This document shows positions 33,380 through 49,641 of a stretch of 64,000 nucleotides of DNA, in pieces; within the stretch, counting starts at the first letter, position 1, and each line of letters starts with the position of its first letter. The position numbers and the translations under genes are program-made. The notes beneath the pieces are model-generated. The model had not been told where the DNA came from, searched no databases, and saw only the letters and a list, made by a program, of their open reading frames with translations. The stretch is from Panulirus ornatus (taxonomy: Eukaryota; Arthropoda; Malacostraca; Decapoda; Palinuridae). The stretch lies in NCBI RefSeq assembly GCF_036320965.1, contig NC_092290.1, positions 690,920 through 754,919 on the forward strand, written 5' to 3'.

Positions 33380-36060
33380 ATGATCGAGGCCTTACGTCCT
33401 CGGGTGCTGGAAGCCCTTAGTTTATATCCTCGGATGTTGGAGGCTTCTGGTTAATGTGCCCGGGGTCCTGGAGTCCTCTGGTTCATTTCTTCGATGGACT
33501 GAGACTTCTGGTCCATGTTCACTGGGTGCCAAAGGTCTCTAGGTCATGTCCCCAGGTGCTGGAGGGCTCTGGCTCATTTACCTGGAAGCTGGAAACCTCT
33601 GGTTCACGTAATCGTGGTACTGGAGGTTTCTGGTTCATGTTCGTATGTGGTGGAGGCCCCTGGTTTATGTTTTCATCTGCCTGAGACCTCTGATACATGT
33701 CTCCGGGTGCTGGAGGCTTCATGGTAATGTTGCTAAGTGTTAGCAGCTTGTGATTCATGTCCGTAGGTGCTGGAGTTCTCTGGTTCACGTCTCCAGGTGC
33801 TGGTGGCCTTTTGGTTCATATGATTAGGTACAAGTAGCCTCTACTTCATGTCCCTGGATGGTGCAGGCTTCTGGTTCACGTCCTTGGGGACGATGAAGGC
33901 CTAAGGTTTATGTTGCCGTAGTGCTGGCGGCATCTGGTTTATGTCTTAGGGTGCTGAAGGCCTCTAGTTTATGTCTTCGGGGTGTTAGGAGTTTCTGGTT
34001 CATATTCTATATGCTAGTGGCCTGGTTTGTTCCTGTCGGATGCTGGAAGCTTCTGGTTTATGTCCCCCAGGAGCTAACGGCCACTATTTCAAGCCCTCGT
34101 GATGGCAGGAGGCCTCCAGTTCATGTCTCCGGTTGCTGAAGGCTTTTCGTTCATGTATCTATGGTGCTGAAGGCCTCTGGTTCATGTTCCGGTATACTGG
34201 TGGCCTCTGGTGCACGTCCCCGTGGCGCTGGAGGACTCGGTTTCATGTCTGCGGGTGCTGGAGGCTCCTGGTCCACATCCCCGGGTGAGGGAGGCTTCTG
34301 GTTCATGTCCTTGGTGCTGGAGGCTTCTTGTCCACATCTCCGGGTGCAGGAGGCATGTGGTTTATGTCCCCGGGTGCTGGAGGTTTTTGGTCCACATCTC
34401 CTGGTGCTGGAGGCTTCTGGTCCCCATCCTCGGGTGCTGGAGGATTCTGGTTCATGTCCCTGGGTCTAAAGGCCTCTTTTTTATGCTTCTAGTGTTGAAG
34501 GCCTCTGGTTTATGTCTCCGGACATTGAAGGCCTCGAGTTCATGCACCGGGATGTTAGAGGCTTCTGCTTCTTCTTAGAGTGTGGGTGGACTGTGGTTCA
34601 TATTCCGGGCTCCTGGAGGACACTGGCTCATGTTCCCGGGTGCCGGATTCCTCTGATTCATGTTTCAGAGTGCTAGAGGTAACTGGTTCATGTCTCGGGT
34701 GCTTAATGGGTGCTGGAGGCCTCTGGCTCATGACCCCGGAGTGCTGGAGGCCCATAGTTCATATCCGTGGGTACAAGAGGCCTCTAATTCATGCCTCCGA
34801 GCGCTGAAGGCCTCTGGTTCATGTCCCCTGGCGCTGGAGACCTCTGGTTCATGTACCTGGGTGCTGAGGACCTCTGGTTCATGTTCCCGGATGCTAGAAG
34901 CCTTTGGTTCATGCGTGTTGGTGTTGGAGGCCTCAAATTCATGCTTTCTGGGTGCCTGGAGGTCTCAGGTTCATGATTCTGGGGTGCTGGAGGCTCACGG
35001 ATCATTTCCGTGGGTATTGAGAGCCTCTGATTGGTGTTCCCGGGTGCTGGAAGCCTCTGGTTCATATTCCTAGGGTGCTAGACGCCTCTGGTTCATATTC
35101 CTAGGGTGCTAGACGCCTCTGGTTTATGTCTCCGGAGGTGATGGAAGCCTTTGGTTCATATCCCCAAGGTGGTGGAGAACTCTGGTTCATGTCCCCAGGG
35201 TGCTGGACGCCTCTGGTTCATTTTCTCGGAGGTGGTGGAGCCTGTGGTTCATATCCTCAGGATAATGTACGCCTCTGGTTCATGTCCCCAGGGTGGTGGA
35301 GGCATTTGGTTCAAGTCCACAGGGTGGTGGAGGCCTCTGGTTCAAGTCTCCAGGGTGCTGGAGGCCTCTGGTTCATGTCCCCAATGTGGTGGAGGCCTCT
35401 GGTTCATGTCCTCAGGGTGGTGGAGGCCACTGGTTCATGTCTCCAGGGTGGTGGACGCCTCTGGTTCATGTCCCCGGGGTAGTGGAGGCCTCTGGTTCAT
35501 GTCCCCAGGGTGGTGGAGGCCCTTGGTTCATGTCCCCAGGGCGATGGAGGCCTCTGGTTCATGTCCCCAGGTTGGTGGAGGCCTCTGGTTTTATGTCCCC
35601 AGGGTGGTGGAGGCCTCTGGTTTATTTCCCCAGGGTGGTGGAGGCCTCTGGTTCATGTCCCCAGGGTAGTGGAGGCCTCTGGTTTATGTCCCCAGGGTGC
35701 TGGAGGCCTCGGGTTCATGTCCCCGGGATGGTGGAGACCTCTGGTTCATGTCTCCGGGGTGTTGGAGGCCTCTGGTTCATGTTCACAGGGTGCTGGAGGC
35801 CTCTGGTTCATGTCTCCGGGGTGTTGGAGGCCTCTGGTTCATGTTCACAGGGTGCTGGAGGCCTCTGGTTCATGTCCCCGGGATGGTGGAGACCTCTGGT
35901 TCATGTCTCCGGGGTGTTGGAGGCCTCTGGTTCATGTTCACAGGGTGCTAGAGGCTTCTGGTTAACGTTATTGAGTGCTGGAGACCTATGATTAATGTCC
36001 TCTACTGAGTGACTGGTTAATGTCCTTGTATGCTGGAGGGCTCTGATGCACACTACTGGA
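33380..36060. repeat. 31-bp minisatellite array
   Basis: The unit is GGTGGTGGAGGCCTCTGGTT plus CATGTCCCCAG, with about 85 copies. It is diverged at 33.4-35.1 kb and homogeneous at 35.13-35.96 kb. In the last part a GGGTGTTGGAGG/GTTCACAGGG dimer repeats. Stop-free frames are repeat-driven. Confidence 0.94.
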
Positions 36061-36493
36061 GAGATGGAATCCTCTTTTTCACGTAAGGTGGTAGCTAGGA
36101 AACTCGGATTTGCAGCATGGTATGAGAAAACCTCTGTTCGTATCCATATAGAGGAAGAGGTGCTCCGATTCCGCCATGTCGTTTAAGTGTCTTGACATCA
36201 TCACCATTACCATTTACTTAATGGAGAAGTCGCAGCTGCGTAGATACGACAAAATGTGACATTTTTACAGCTGAAAGGGACACTGCCGGACGAAACAGCT
36301 GGAATGAAAAGCTAAATTATGGGAAAGGAATTAGTGGCACCGGTATCAAGGTGGCACTTGCATCAGAGATGGAGGTGGCCAAGTAAGCGCGGTCACGGAC
36401 AGTTTGAGGATAGGTTGTAATATCAACCTGAGGATGGTGAGCGACGGGTATGTGGGTGGTGGATGGAAAGGAAGGGAAAGATGAAGTACTCAC

Positions 36494-36621
36494 CCACACA
36501 GGGGTTGTTATGCACTCTTCGGAATATCCTCTCACATTTGCGCTTCTGTCGATCCATGGGACAGATACAACCGAACATGGGCGACATCTTGAGCTTGGTC
36601 CACGAGCTGAGACACTTGTTC
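36494..36621 (-). CDS. Gfrl: Exon C: second half of the same GDNF/GAS1 domain
   Basis: This is a 128-bp internal exon, entering in phase 2 and leaving in phase 1. The acceptor is a T/C tract ending in CCCCGTAG and the donor is GTGAGT. It encodes NKCLSSWTKLKMSPMFGC, CPMDRQKRKCERIF and NNPCV, with five cysteines; together with exon B the domain has the ten cysteines expected. The codon split between B and C reads Pro. It is too short to be obvious as an open frame, because in-frame translation is broken by the flanking intron. The pattern W-x-x-L-x-x-S-P-x-F-x-C-x-C matches the second halves of GDNF-receptor repeats as I know them. Confidence 0.9.
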
Positions 36622-37199
36622 CTACGGGGAAAAAATTGCCTGTTAGATGCTAAGACAAATAACTGTAATGGGACAGACGGGGGAACTTCGACCCTTATGG
36701 TGATTAGGAGTAATGGAGACGCATGTTTTTAGAGTGAGTACACAGAAATTTCCTGTATCAATATGTTAGGGTGCAGACTAGGATGATAAGAGCTGATGCT
36801 TCATCATTACTTGATCTTATCTCCACACAATCTAGCATATGTATGATACACCGGATAGAAGGAGTGATTATGTAATGCTTAACTTAGACTACGTGGTTAA
36901 CGAGGAAGACAGAACATAAAGAGGAGATATAATCGAGCAAACTACACACAGTTCAGTAATTTCTATAGAAATATAAACTTGAAAATGAAGTCGAGTAGCC
37001 AGGAACTAGGGCTTTGTGGTGAGAGGTTCTGTGATATTCACAATTAAGGGGTCAAGACATTGGTGCCTGAAGCCTAAAACACAGAGGGAACGGGAAGGTA
37101 AAGAATGATTTAATAAAAGATGTCAAAAAGCAGAGGAGCTTCGAAAAATGCAGTTGTGAAGATAGACAGGACTCTAGTCAGCCATCATTTGCAAGATAT
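36622..37199. other. Intron sequence upstream of exon C
   Basis: Non-repetitive. On the minus strand it leads into the T/C tract of the exon C acceptor. No other feature seen. Confidence 0.45.
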
Positions 37200-39475
37200 A
37201 AGAAAGTAAAGAATAAGTATGCGGCACGATAAGAAGGGAGGAACAAAGTATAGCACGATAAGAAGGGAAGAACAAAGTATAGCACGATAAGAAGGGAAGA
37301 ACAAAGTATAGCACGATAAGAAGGGAAGAACAAAGTATAGCACGATAAGAAGGGAAGAACAAAGTATAGCACGATAAGAAGGGAGGAACAAAGTATAGCA
37401 CGATAAGAAGGGAAGAACAAAGTATAGCACGATAAGAAGGGAAGAACAAAGTATAACAAAGTATAGCACAATAAGTAGGGAGGAACAAAGTATAACAAAG
37501 TATAGCACTATAAGAAGGGAGGAACAAAGTATAACAAAGTATAGCACAATAAGAAGGGAGGAACAAAGTATAGCACGATAAGAAGGGAGGAACAAAGTAT
37601 AGCACGATAAGAAGAGAGGAACAAAGTATAGCACGATAAGAAGGGAAGAACAAAGTATAGCACGATAAGAAGGGAGGAACAAAGTATAGCACGATAAGAA
37701 GGGAGGAACAAAGTATAGCACGATAAGAAGGCAGGAACAAAGTATAGCACGATACGAAGAGAGGAACAAAGTATAGCACGATAAGAAGGGAGAAACAAAG
37801 TATAGCAGGATAAGAAGGGAGGAACAAAGTATAGCACGATAAGAGGGGAGGAACAAAGTATAGCACGATAAGAAGAGAGGAACAAAGTATAGCACGATAA
37901 GAAGGGAAGAACAAAGTATAACAAAGTATAGCACGATAAGAAGGGAGGAACAAAGTATAGCACGATAAGAAGGGAGGAACAAAGTATAGCACGATAAGAA
38001 GAGAGGAACAAAGTATAGCACGATAAGAAGGGAAGAACAAAGTATAACAAAGTATAGCACGATAAGAAGAGAGGAACAAAGTATAGCACGATAAGAAGGG
38101 AAGAACAAAGTATAACAAAGTATAGCACGATAAGAAGGGAGGAACAAAGTATAGCACGATAAGAAGGGAGGAACAAAGTATAGCACGATAAGAAGAAAGG
38201 AACAAAGTATAGCACGATAAGAAGGGAAGAACAAAGTATAACAAAGTATAGCACGATAAGAAGAGAGGAACAAAGTATAGCACGATAAGAAGGGAGGAAC
38301 AAAGTATAGCACGATAAGAAGGGAGGAACAAAGTATAGCACGATAAGAAGGGAAGAACAAAGTATAGCACGATAAGAAGGGAGGAACAAAGTATAGCACG
38401 ATAAGAAGGGAGGAACAAAGTATAACAAAGTATAGCACAATAAGAAGGGAGGAACAAAGTATAGCACGATAAGAAGGGAGGAACAAAGTATAACAAAGTA
38501 TAGCACGATAAGAAGGGAGGAACAAAGTATAGCACGATAAGAAGGGAAGAACAAAGTATAGCACGATAAGAAGGGAGGAACAAAGTATAGCACGATAAGA
38601 AGGGAGGAACAAAGTATAACAAAGTATAGCACAATAAGAAGGGAGGAACAAAGTATAGCACGATAAGAAGGGAGGAACAAAGTATAACAAAGTATAGCAC
38701 AATAAGAAGGGAGGAACAAAGTATAGCACGATAAGAAGGGAAGAACAAAGTATAGCACAATACGAAGGGATGAACAAAGTATAGCACGATAAGAAGGGAA
38801 GAACAAAATATAACAAAGTATAGCACAATTAGAAGGGAGGAACAAAGTATAGCACGATAAGAAGGGAAGAACAAAGTATAACAAAGTATAGCACAATAAG
38901 AAGGGAGGAACAAAGTATAGCACGATAAGAAGGGAAGAACAAAGTATAACAAAGTATAGCACAATAAGTAGGGAGGAACAAAGTATAGCACGATAAGAAG
39001 GGAGGAACAAAGTATAGCACAATAAGAAGGGAGGAACAAAGTGTAACAAAGTATAGCACGATAAGAAGGGAGGAACAAAGTATAGCACGATAAGAAGGGA
39101 AGAACAAAGTATAACAAGGTATAGCACAATAAGAAGGGAGGAATAAAGTATAGTACGATAAGAAGGGAAGAACAAAGATTAACAAAGTATAGCACAATAA
39201 GAAGGGAGGAACAAAGTATAGCACGATAAGAAGGGAGGAACAAAGTATAGCACGATAAGAAGGGAGGAACAAAGTATAGCACGATAAGAAGGGAGGAACA
39301 AAGTATAACAAAGTATAGCACAATAAGAAGGGAGGAACAAAGTATAGCACGATAAGAAGGGAAGAACAAAGTATAACAAAGTATAGCACAATAAGAAGGG
39401 AGGAACAAAGTATAGCACGATAAGAAGGGAGGAACAAAGTATAGCACGATAAGAAGGGAAGAACAAAGGAATTTC
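37200..39475. repeat. 29-bp minisatellite with 41-bp long-unit variant
   Basis: The basic unit is AACAAAGTATAGCACGATAA plus GAAGGGAGG. About a quarter of the units carry an extra AACAAAGTATA block (12 bp), giving 41 bp, and these often also have CACAATAAG. About 72 units in total. The minus strand is stop-poor, giving a Leu/Tyr/Ser-rich 774-codon frame that is not a gene. Confidence 0.95.
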
Positions 39476-39599
39476 GACAATAACATTGTGGGGGGCAAGG
39501 GAGATGAAAATGTGTGCCTGTATATTGATGATGAGTCAGTTGTCAGGTAAGGAGCAGCTCATCAGGTTGAGATTCCCAGAGAAACATTAAGGATGATGG

Positions 39600-41180
39600 C
39601 TATGTTAGGAAATATATAAGTTCTGACACTGGAAGACACTACTAGTCACAACAGGTGGAATGGGGAGGTGGTTTCAGAAATCACTGATATCTAGAAAAAC
39701 ATATCAACCCAATACTTGATGCAGGCAAGGCTCCTGGTCCTGATGAAGTGGTCACCATGTGTGCATAGATAAGCCACAGCATTACTACTCTTCAAGATAT
39801 CACTGTAGGGCGACATAGTAACAAAGGAAGAGAAAAGGGCAAACGTCATACCTTTATATAAGAAGAGAGAACGAGAACAGGCCGCTCTCACTAACCCACC
39901 CGGGTACCCACCCACCCATCTGATGTGTAAGGCTACGCAAAAGATTATTAGAAAGGAAGTGAATGACTTTCTACGACGGAGAAATTACCTAAGTGTGAGA
40001 TAGCAATAGTTTCTGAGAAAGGAGGTCATGTGTAATTAACCTCAGAGTTTTTAGACCTCATTCCTGGACAAAATGAAAGGTTACACCATCTATTTGTAAT
40101 TGAAGTGCCAGAAAACATTAAAGACTATATTGCATAGGTGGCTGATTAAGAAGCTGGATCACCAGACAGGAATGATGGATAGACAGATGATCATCATGTC
40201 ACACTGTGAGACAATAAAGGACGCATGTTACAAGAACCTTTACCAAATACGGTGAGAGGGTTGCCACCGGGTTCGTTTTTGTGACAATTATTTTTCTTAA
40301 TCTATGTAAATGACTTGCTTGGAGATATGGAATCCTACCTGAATATGTTTGAATGAAGGATGTGAAAAGTGAGGATGACTGCATCAGCTTACATGGGAAC
40401 GTAAGCAGACTCCAAAGTTTGTTGATGAACTCAGAGTAAATGTAAAGTAATGGGAAAGCGAAAGACGGCATCAATATGTTTATCATGTAGCTGGAAATAA
40501 GCTTCAGCATTCTGTATGTGAGAAGGACTTTGGAATCGACATCGTCTCTAACCTGCCACCAAAGTCCTATAATAGTGGGCAAACTGTCTTCTGGCAAATA
40601 TCAGAACAGCCTTCAAGTATGTGAATAACGTTACCAAACTATCATAGCTCACAAATGAACAAAACTAGAATAATCATTTCAGGTTCGGTAAGTGCTCTTA
40701 AGGAAGCATAAACAGATGAAATCATACGTCAAGATAAGATTAACAAACATGAGACAAGAATTAAGAGAGCTAAGTTATTGGGAAGGCTTTAGATTTAACC
40801 ACCTTAGAAGAGAGAAGAGTGAAGGGTGACCTGATCATAACCTTTACGTTTGGAATAGAGATCGCCGACGTGGACAGTGAATGGTTCGTCTAGAGATGTA
40901 GTTTACAAAACTGCTCAGCCGAATTACATTTCCTTGTCGTTAAACTTTTTTTTTCCAGACAACCCAGTCGTGGGCTAATTAGGCCTCCTGTTGTCTGTCT
41001 TTCTCACGTAATCTCATATAAGTACGAAACTTGTTAAAAAGGACGTATAGAAATATATTTCAATATCAGAGTGGTGGATGAATGAAAAAGAATGAACGAG
41101 GACCTGATTAATGCAGACAACATACGTTCATCAAGTTCAGAAAAAGTAACACTAGCGAGACACCGCGAAGTATAGCCAGA
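39600..41180 (+). pseudogene. Relic of a jockey/CR1-like LINE reverse transcriptase
   Basis: Scattered in-order RT remnants are visible: KAPGPDEVVTMC (about 39725), RANVIPLYKKRERE (about 39838), ATQKIIRKEVNDFLRRRNYL (about 39934), FFLIYVNDLLGDME (about 40290) and DFGIDIVSNLPPKS (about 40528). Frames shift often and stops are frequent. The order and wording fit jockey/CR1-type RTs with KAPGPD, VPLYKK and the (S)DLG(V) tail rather than RTE. The FADD motif is not recognisable. It is inserted opposite to the host gene. Confidence 0.7.
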
Positions 41181-41990
41181 TCATGAAGATCTTGTTAGAC
41201 TCTGGACAAAGCACAAGAATTTATGAGTCAAAGGAACTTGGGATTAGCGCATTGTTTAGCATGTAACCACCGCAGGAATTAAGGGCAATTGTGATGGAAC
41301 TCACCGTGAAAATTGCCTTCAAGCGCCTAGCTAAGATGATGGTAATATTAATATCTAGAATATACATATAACCCAAAATAAAGTATATATCATCAATACG
41401 GGCACCAAACTTAAGGAGACGAAGAACCACTTGAGAAGTTCCAACGACAGACAAGAATAGTAAGCAAGACAGCTGCCATATAGGGAAACAACAGGAGGCA
41501 CTAAAGTGTATGCTGGAGGAGGAAAACATGAAAACAATCTTAAAAATTCCTAATCGATCTGAAAAGGATAGTAGTAAACTTTTCAGTGTATTCACCCCTA
41601 CAGAGGGACACACTAAGTCATGAATTACGAAACATGCAAAGAATGTTGAACACAGTAAGAGGAGTGAATGAACACCAAATTAGTGAAGTGATGAAAACAT
41701 TGAAAGCGAAATGTGTTACAATGATTTACAAACCTGATGACGGTAAAGACAGAAAGCGATGGACTCCATCATTGAAACAAAAAAAAAAATCAACTACTGT
41801 AAAAATTAGTGGCGAATTTTGCATATACGCAAACAAGACATATACGCACCTAACCACCCACCCACCCACACACACACACGCCAGCCAAAAAGGCAAATAT
41901 GAAAATGCAAGCGCATCCCTCCAACGAGTTAGGTGTTTCTGGCCATCGGACGTCATGTATGTGGCTCACTCAGCCATACTAACCCTGGTA
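41181..41990. other. Unassigned intron sequence
   Basis: No gene recognised. The long plus-strand frame from 41586 is open only because it continues into the 38-bp array. Confidence 0.4.
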
Positions 41991-43030
41991 CCCGCCACAA
42001 ACACAGGTACCACTACACCTACCACACAAACAGACGAAACACAGGCACCACTACACCTACCACACAAGCAGACGAAACACAGGCACCACTACACCCACCA
42101 CACAAGCAGACGAAACAGGCACCACTACACTTACCACACAAGCAGACGAAACACAGGCACCACTACACCTACCACACAAGCAGACGAAACACAGGCACCA
42201 CTACACCTACCACACAAGCAGACGAAACACAGGCACTACTACACTTACCACACAAGCAGACGAAACACAGGCACCACTACACCTACCACACAAGCAGACG
42301 AAACACAGGCACCACTACACCCACCACACAAGCAGACGAAACACAGGCACCACTACACCTACCACACAAGCAGACGAAACACAGGCACCACTACACCTAC
42401 CACACAAGCAGACGAAACACAGGCACCACTACACCTACCACACAAGCAGACGAAACACAGGCACCACTACACCTACCACACAGGCAGACGAAACACAGGC
42501 ACCACTACACCTACCACACAGGCAGACGAAACACAGGCACCACTACACTTCCCACACAAGCAGACGAAACACAGGCACCACTACACCTACCACACAAGCA
42601 GACGAAACACAGGCATCACTACACCTACCACACAAGCAGACGAAACACAGGCACCACTACACCTACCACACAGGCAGACGAAACACAGGCATTACTACAC
42701 CTACCACACAAGCAGACGAAACACAAGTACCACTACACCTACCACACAAGCAGACGAAACACAGACACCACTACACCTACCACACAAGCAGACGAAACAC
42801 AGGCACCACTACACCTACCACACAGGCAGACGAAACACAGGCACCACTACACCTACCACACCGCCAGACGAAACACAGGCACCACTACTCCTATCACACA
42901 AGCAGACCAAACACAGGCACCATTCCATCCTCCACACGAACAGACCAATCATAGGCATCACTCCATCTACTACGCGAACAGACCAAACGCAGGCACCACT
43001 CTCTACCACACGAACGGACCTAACATAAGG
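41991..43030. repeat. 38-bp minisatellite array
   Basis: The unit is ACACAAGCAGACGAAACACA plus GGCACCACTACACCTACC, with about 27 copies, decaying at the right end. The plus-strand frames cycle through QADETQAPLH, HKQTKHRHHY and TSRRNTGTTT with the 38-bp phase shift. Confidence 0.95.
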
Positions 43031-43535
43031 CAACATTCTACTTACCACATTCTATTTGGTCAAGAATCCAGGACTCGTTATACACGCTTTCGCTTTCTTC
43101 AGAAGTTAGTCACAAACCCTGCGAGACGAAGCTTTTCCCTCTCGCATAATTTCCTCCCTGGACTTTGCATTTCCTGCGACGGGTTCGCCACCTCCCTCCG
43201 CCGACCCTATTTCCCGTGGCGCGTCATAAGATTACTTCCCCGACTTAATATTTCCTTTGGAGGATGACGTTATCGGGGTGGAGTAATATATTTCTTTTAT
43301 GGTAAAGTATATACAGACACGCGACAGTCTCAGTCAGTCTCCCAGTGGGTCGTCTGTTTCTAGCCATGGTCAACCTGATGTCAGGGGAGCTGGCCATATA
43401 GGATCTGGCCATGGCCAACACCTCCACTAATAATCTGAAGATACTCATATTCGAGACTCCTATGGCGCCATAAACTACCAAACTCTCCTGTAAAGTTGCA
43501 CCAGGGGACCACTATCAGGCTGGGAAGACTGTCCC
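43031..43535. other. Unassigned sequence between two arrays
   Basis: Non-repetitive sequence with no recognised motif or exon. Confidence 0.4.
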
Positions 43536-44415
43536 ATACGACCAACAACAGAAGCCATCTGGCCCACACAACCCTGATGACCAACAAGAGTGGCCATCTT
43601 GATGGGCCACACAACCCTGGCGACCAACAACAGTGGCCATCTTGGTGGGCCACACAACCCTGGCGACCAACAACAGTGGCCATCTGGCCCATACAACCCT
43701 GGTGACCAACAAGAGTAGCCATCTGGCCACACAACCCTGCACACAACCCTGGCAACCAACAACAGTGGCCATCTGGCACACACAACCCTGGCGACCAACA
43801 AGAGTGGCCATCTGGCCACACAACCCTGCACACAACCCTGGCGACCAACAACAGTGGCCATCTTGGTGGGCCACACAACCCTGGCGACCAACAACAAAGG
43901 CCATCTGGCCCATACAACCCTGGCGACCAACAACAGTGGCCATCTGGCCCATACAACCCTAGTGACCAACAAGAGTGGCCATCTGGCCACACAACCCTGC
44001 ACACAACCCTGTCAACCAACAACAGTGGCCATCTGGCACACACAACCCTGGCGACCAACAAGAGTGGCCATCTGGCCACACAACCCTGGCGACCAACAAC
44101 AGTGGCCATCTGGCCCAGACAACCCTGGTGACCAAGAGTGGCCATCTGGGCCACACAACACTGGCGACCAACAAGAGTGTCCATTTGGGCCATACAACCC
44201 TGGCGACCAACAAGAGTGGCCATCTAGGCCACACATCCCTGGTGACCAAGAGTGGCCATCTGGACCACACAACACTGGCGACCAACACGAGTGTCCATTT
44301 GGGCCATACAACCCTGGCGACCAACAAGAGTGGCCATCTGGGCCACACAACCCTGGCGTCCAAGAACAGTGGTCCCCGGCCCACACAACCCTGGCGACCA
44401 ACAACAATGGCCGGC
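43536..44415. repeat. 39-bp minisatellite array with 35-43 bp variants
   Basis: The unit is about GGCCATCTGGCCCATACAAC plus CCTGGCGACCAACAACAGT, with about 22 copies. Indels in the GGCCCATA/TTGGTGGGCCA part change the unit length. Some units are doubled as ACAACCCTGCACACAACCCTG. Confidence 0.92.
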
Positions 44416-44429
44416 GGTAGCACTGGTAC

Positions 44430-45738
<1,309 letters not shown>

Positions 45739-46045
45739 GCTTTGTCGCTGTCTCCCGCGTTTGCGAGGTAGCGCAAGGAAACAGACGAAAGAAATGGCCC
45801 AACCCACCCCCATACACATGTATATACATACGTCCACACACGCAAATATACATACCTACACAGCTTTCCATGGTTTACCCCAGACGCTTCACATGCCTTG
45901 ATTCAATCCACTGACAGCACGTCAACCCCGGTATACCACATCGCTCCAATTCACTCTATTCCCCGCCCTCCTTTCACCCTCCTGCATGTTCAGGCCCCAA
46001 TCACACAAAATCTTTTTCACTCCATCTTTCCACCTCCAATTTGGT
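45739..46045 (-). mobile_element. RTE copy 9: young 3' end, severely 5'-truncated
   Basis: It carries the short 3' UTR with hairpin and the last RT codons (complement of DVVYRG, NMQEGE, GVKKI and NWRWKD). It is cut at TTGGT (46041-46045), where plus-strand RTE copy 10 begins. Confidence 0.85.
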
Positions 46046-47118
46046 TTTTCAATTTGTATATGGATGGGGTTGTGGGATAAATGCTAGAATCTTGGAGAGA
46101 GGCGCAAGTATAAAGTCTGTGGGGGATGAGAGGTCCTGGGAAGTTAGTCAGTTGTTGTTTGCTGATGATACAGCTCTGGTGGCTGATTCGGATAAGAAAC
46201 TGCAAAAGTTGGTGACAATTTGGAAGAGTATGTGAAAGGTGACAGCTGAGAGCGAATGTGAATAAAAGCACGGTTATTATGTTCAGCAGGGTTGAGAGAC
46301 AAGTAAGTCGGGGTGTGAGTTTGAATGGAGAAAAATTGAAGGAAGTGAAGTGTTTTCGATATCTGGGAGTGGACTTGGCAGCGAATGGAACGATGGAAGC
46401 GGAATTAAGCCATAGGGTGGGGAGGGCGCGAAGGTTCTGGGAGCAATGAAGAAGGTGTGGAAAGAGAGAACGTTGTCTGGGGGGAGGGGCAACAATGGGT
46501 ATGTTTGAAGGAATAGTAAGTCTCGGCAGTATTATATGGATGTGAGGCATAGACCATACAGGAGGGTTTGCGGAGGAGGGTGGATGTGTTGGAAATGAAA
46601 TATTTGAGAACAATATGTGATGTGAGGTGGTTTGATCCAGTAAGTAATGGAAAAGTAAGATGTGTGGTAATAAAAAGTTTGGTTGAGAGAGCAGAGGAGA
46701 GTGTACTGAAATGGCTCGGACACATGGAAAGAATGAGTAAGGAAAGATTGACGAAGAGGATGTATCAGAAGTGGAGGGAGCAAAAGGACGGAAAGACTAA
46801 ATTGGAGTTGGAATTATGGGGTGAAAAAAGTTTTGAGTGATCGGGCGTGAATATGCAGGAGGGTGAAAAGCGTGCATTAGAAAGAGTGAATTGGAACGAT
46901 GTGCTATAATGGGGTCGAAGTGCTGAACCAGGGCATAAGAAGCGTGAGGGGTAAACCATGGAAATATCTGTGGGGCCTGGTTGTAGACAGGGAGATGTGG
47001 TTTCGGTGTAATATACATGACAGCTAGAGAATGGGTGTGGGAGAATGTGACTTTTCTTTGTCTGTTTCTGGCGTTACCTTGCTAACGGGGGAAACGGCGA
47101 TCAAGTATAAGACAAATC

Positions 47119-47124
<6 letters not shown>
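46042..47124 (+). mobile_element. RTE copy 10: decayed RT fragment to 3' end
   Basis: It starts in NLFMDG (TTTGTATATGGATGGGG), keeps [20 protein letters not shown] (46150-46210) and [11 protein letters not shown]. It is broken by frameshifts near 46070, 46220 and 46430. A 3' UTR with TGGCGTTACCTTGC follows, ending GATCAAGTATAAGAC before (AT)n. Confidence 0.85.

Positions 47125-47186
<62 letters not shown>
47125..47186. repeat. (AT)n microsatellite
   Basis: AT run forming the tail of RTE copy 10; the short element follows. Confidence 0.96.
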
Positions 47187-47187
<1 letters not shown>

Positions 47188-47394
47188 TTCCCACGTATTC
47201 CCTGCGTGTCGTAGAAGGCGACTAAAAGGGGAGGGAGCGGGGGGCTGGAAATCCTCCCCTCTCGTTTTTTTTTAATTTTCCAAAAGAAGGAACAGAGAAT
47301 TGGGCCAGGTGAGGGTATTCCCTCAAAGGCCCAGTCCTCTGTTCTTAACGCTACCTCGCTAATGCGGGAAATGGCGAATAGTTTGAAAGAAAGA
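47187..47394 (+). mobile_element. RTE-derived short non-autonomous element
   Basis: It reads CTTCCCACGTATTCCCTGCG, GTAGAAGGCGACTAAAAGGG, AAGAAGGAACAGAG, then the hairpin and TAGTTTGAAAGAAAGA before a short AT run. It lacks about the first 25 bp of the fullest copies. Confidence 0.85.
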
Positions 47395-47404
47395 ATATAT
47401 ATAT

Positions 47405-47407
<3 letters not shown>
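47395..47407. repeat. Short (AT)n
   Basis: ATATATATATATA linking the short element to RTE copy 11, which starts at ATAACAAGTAGTGG; the AT and ATA bases overlap. Confidence 0.8.
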
Positions 47408-49365
<1,958 letters not shown>

Positions 49366-49522
49366 TTATTCGTATTCATATAACTCCGCGTTGTACAGTC
49401 AGGTTCGGTAAAACGCTCTCAGCTGGCTATGTGTTCTGTTCGGAAACAACCGATAGACCCCGTTGCTCACCATAGTGAGACGAAGGGTATTCGAGTACTT
49501 TCGAATAGTTGTTTCCTATTAT

Positions 49523-49641
49523 ACAGTCCCTTAGCCTAGCGGTTAGCATGCCTGCCTCTTGCACAAGGGGTCCCAGGTTCGATCCTGGCTGATGGAGCTT
49601 TGTTTGTTCTATGAAGGTGCGCGTTCATATACACTTTATTC

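Larger units (their letters stand above)
22657..36493 (-). other. Intron between exon C and candidate exon D
   Basis: This 13.8-kb interval contains at least six unrelated minisatellite arrays (31, 38, 27, 20, 34 and 26 bp units) plus a (GA)n run. It is an intron only if exon D is real. Other exons could lie in the non-repetitive parts (23.3-25.0 or 27.7-28.2 kb), but none was recognised. Confidence 0.45.

Noticed and set aside
37174..39498. 774-codon minus-strand frame, Leu/Tyr-rich and membrane-like
   Set aside because: Product of the 29/41-bp repeat, with no non-repetitive N- or C-terminal domain.
41586..43028. 480-codon Thr/His-rich frame
   Set aside because: A short unique part followed by the 38-bp array; no domain recognised.
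49523..49600. Functional tRNA gene
   Set aside because: Box A and box B are good, but no complete acceptor stem can be formed, and a second copy has different flanks; a SINE head fits better.
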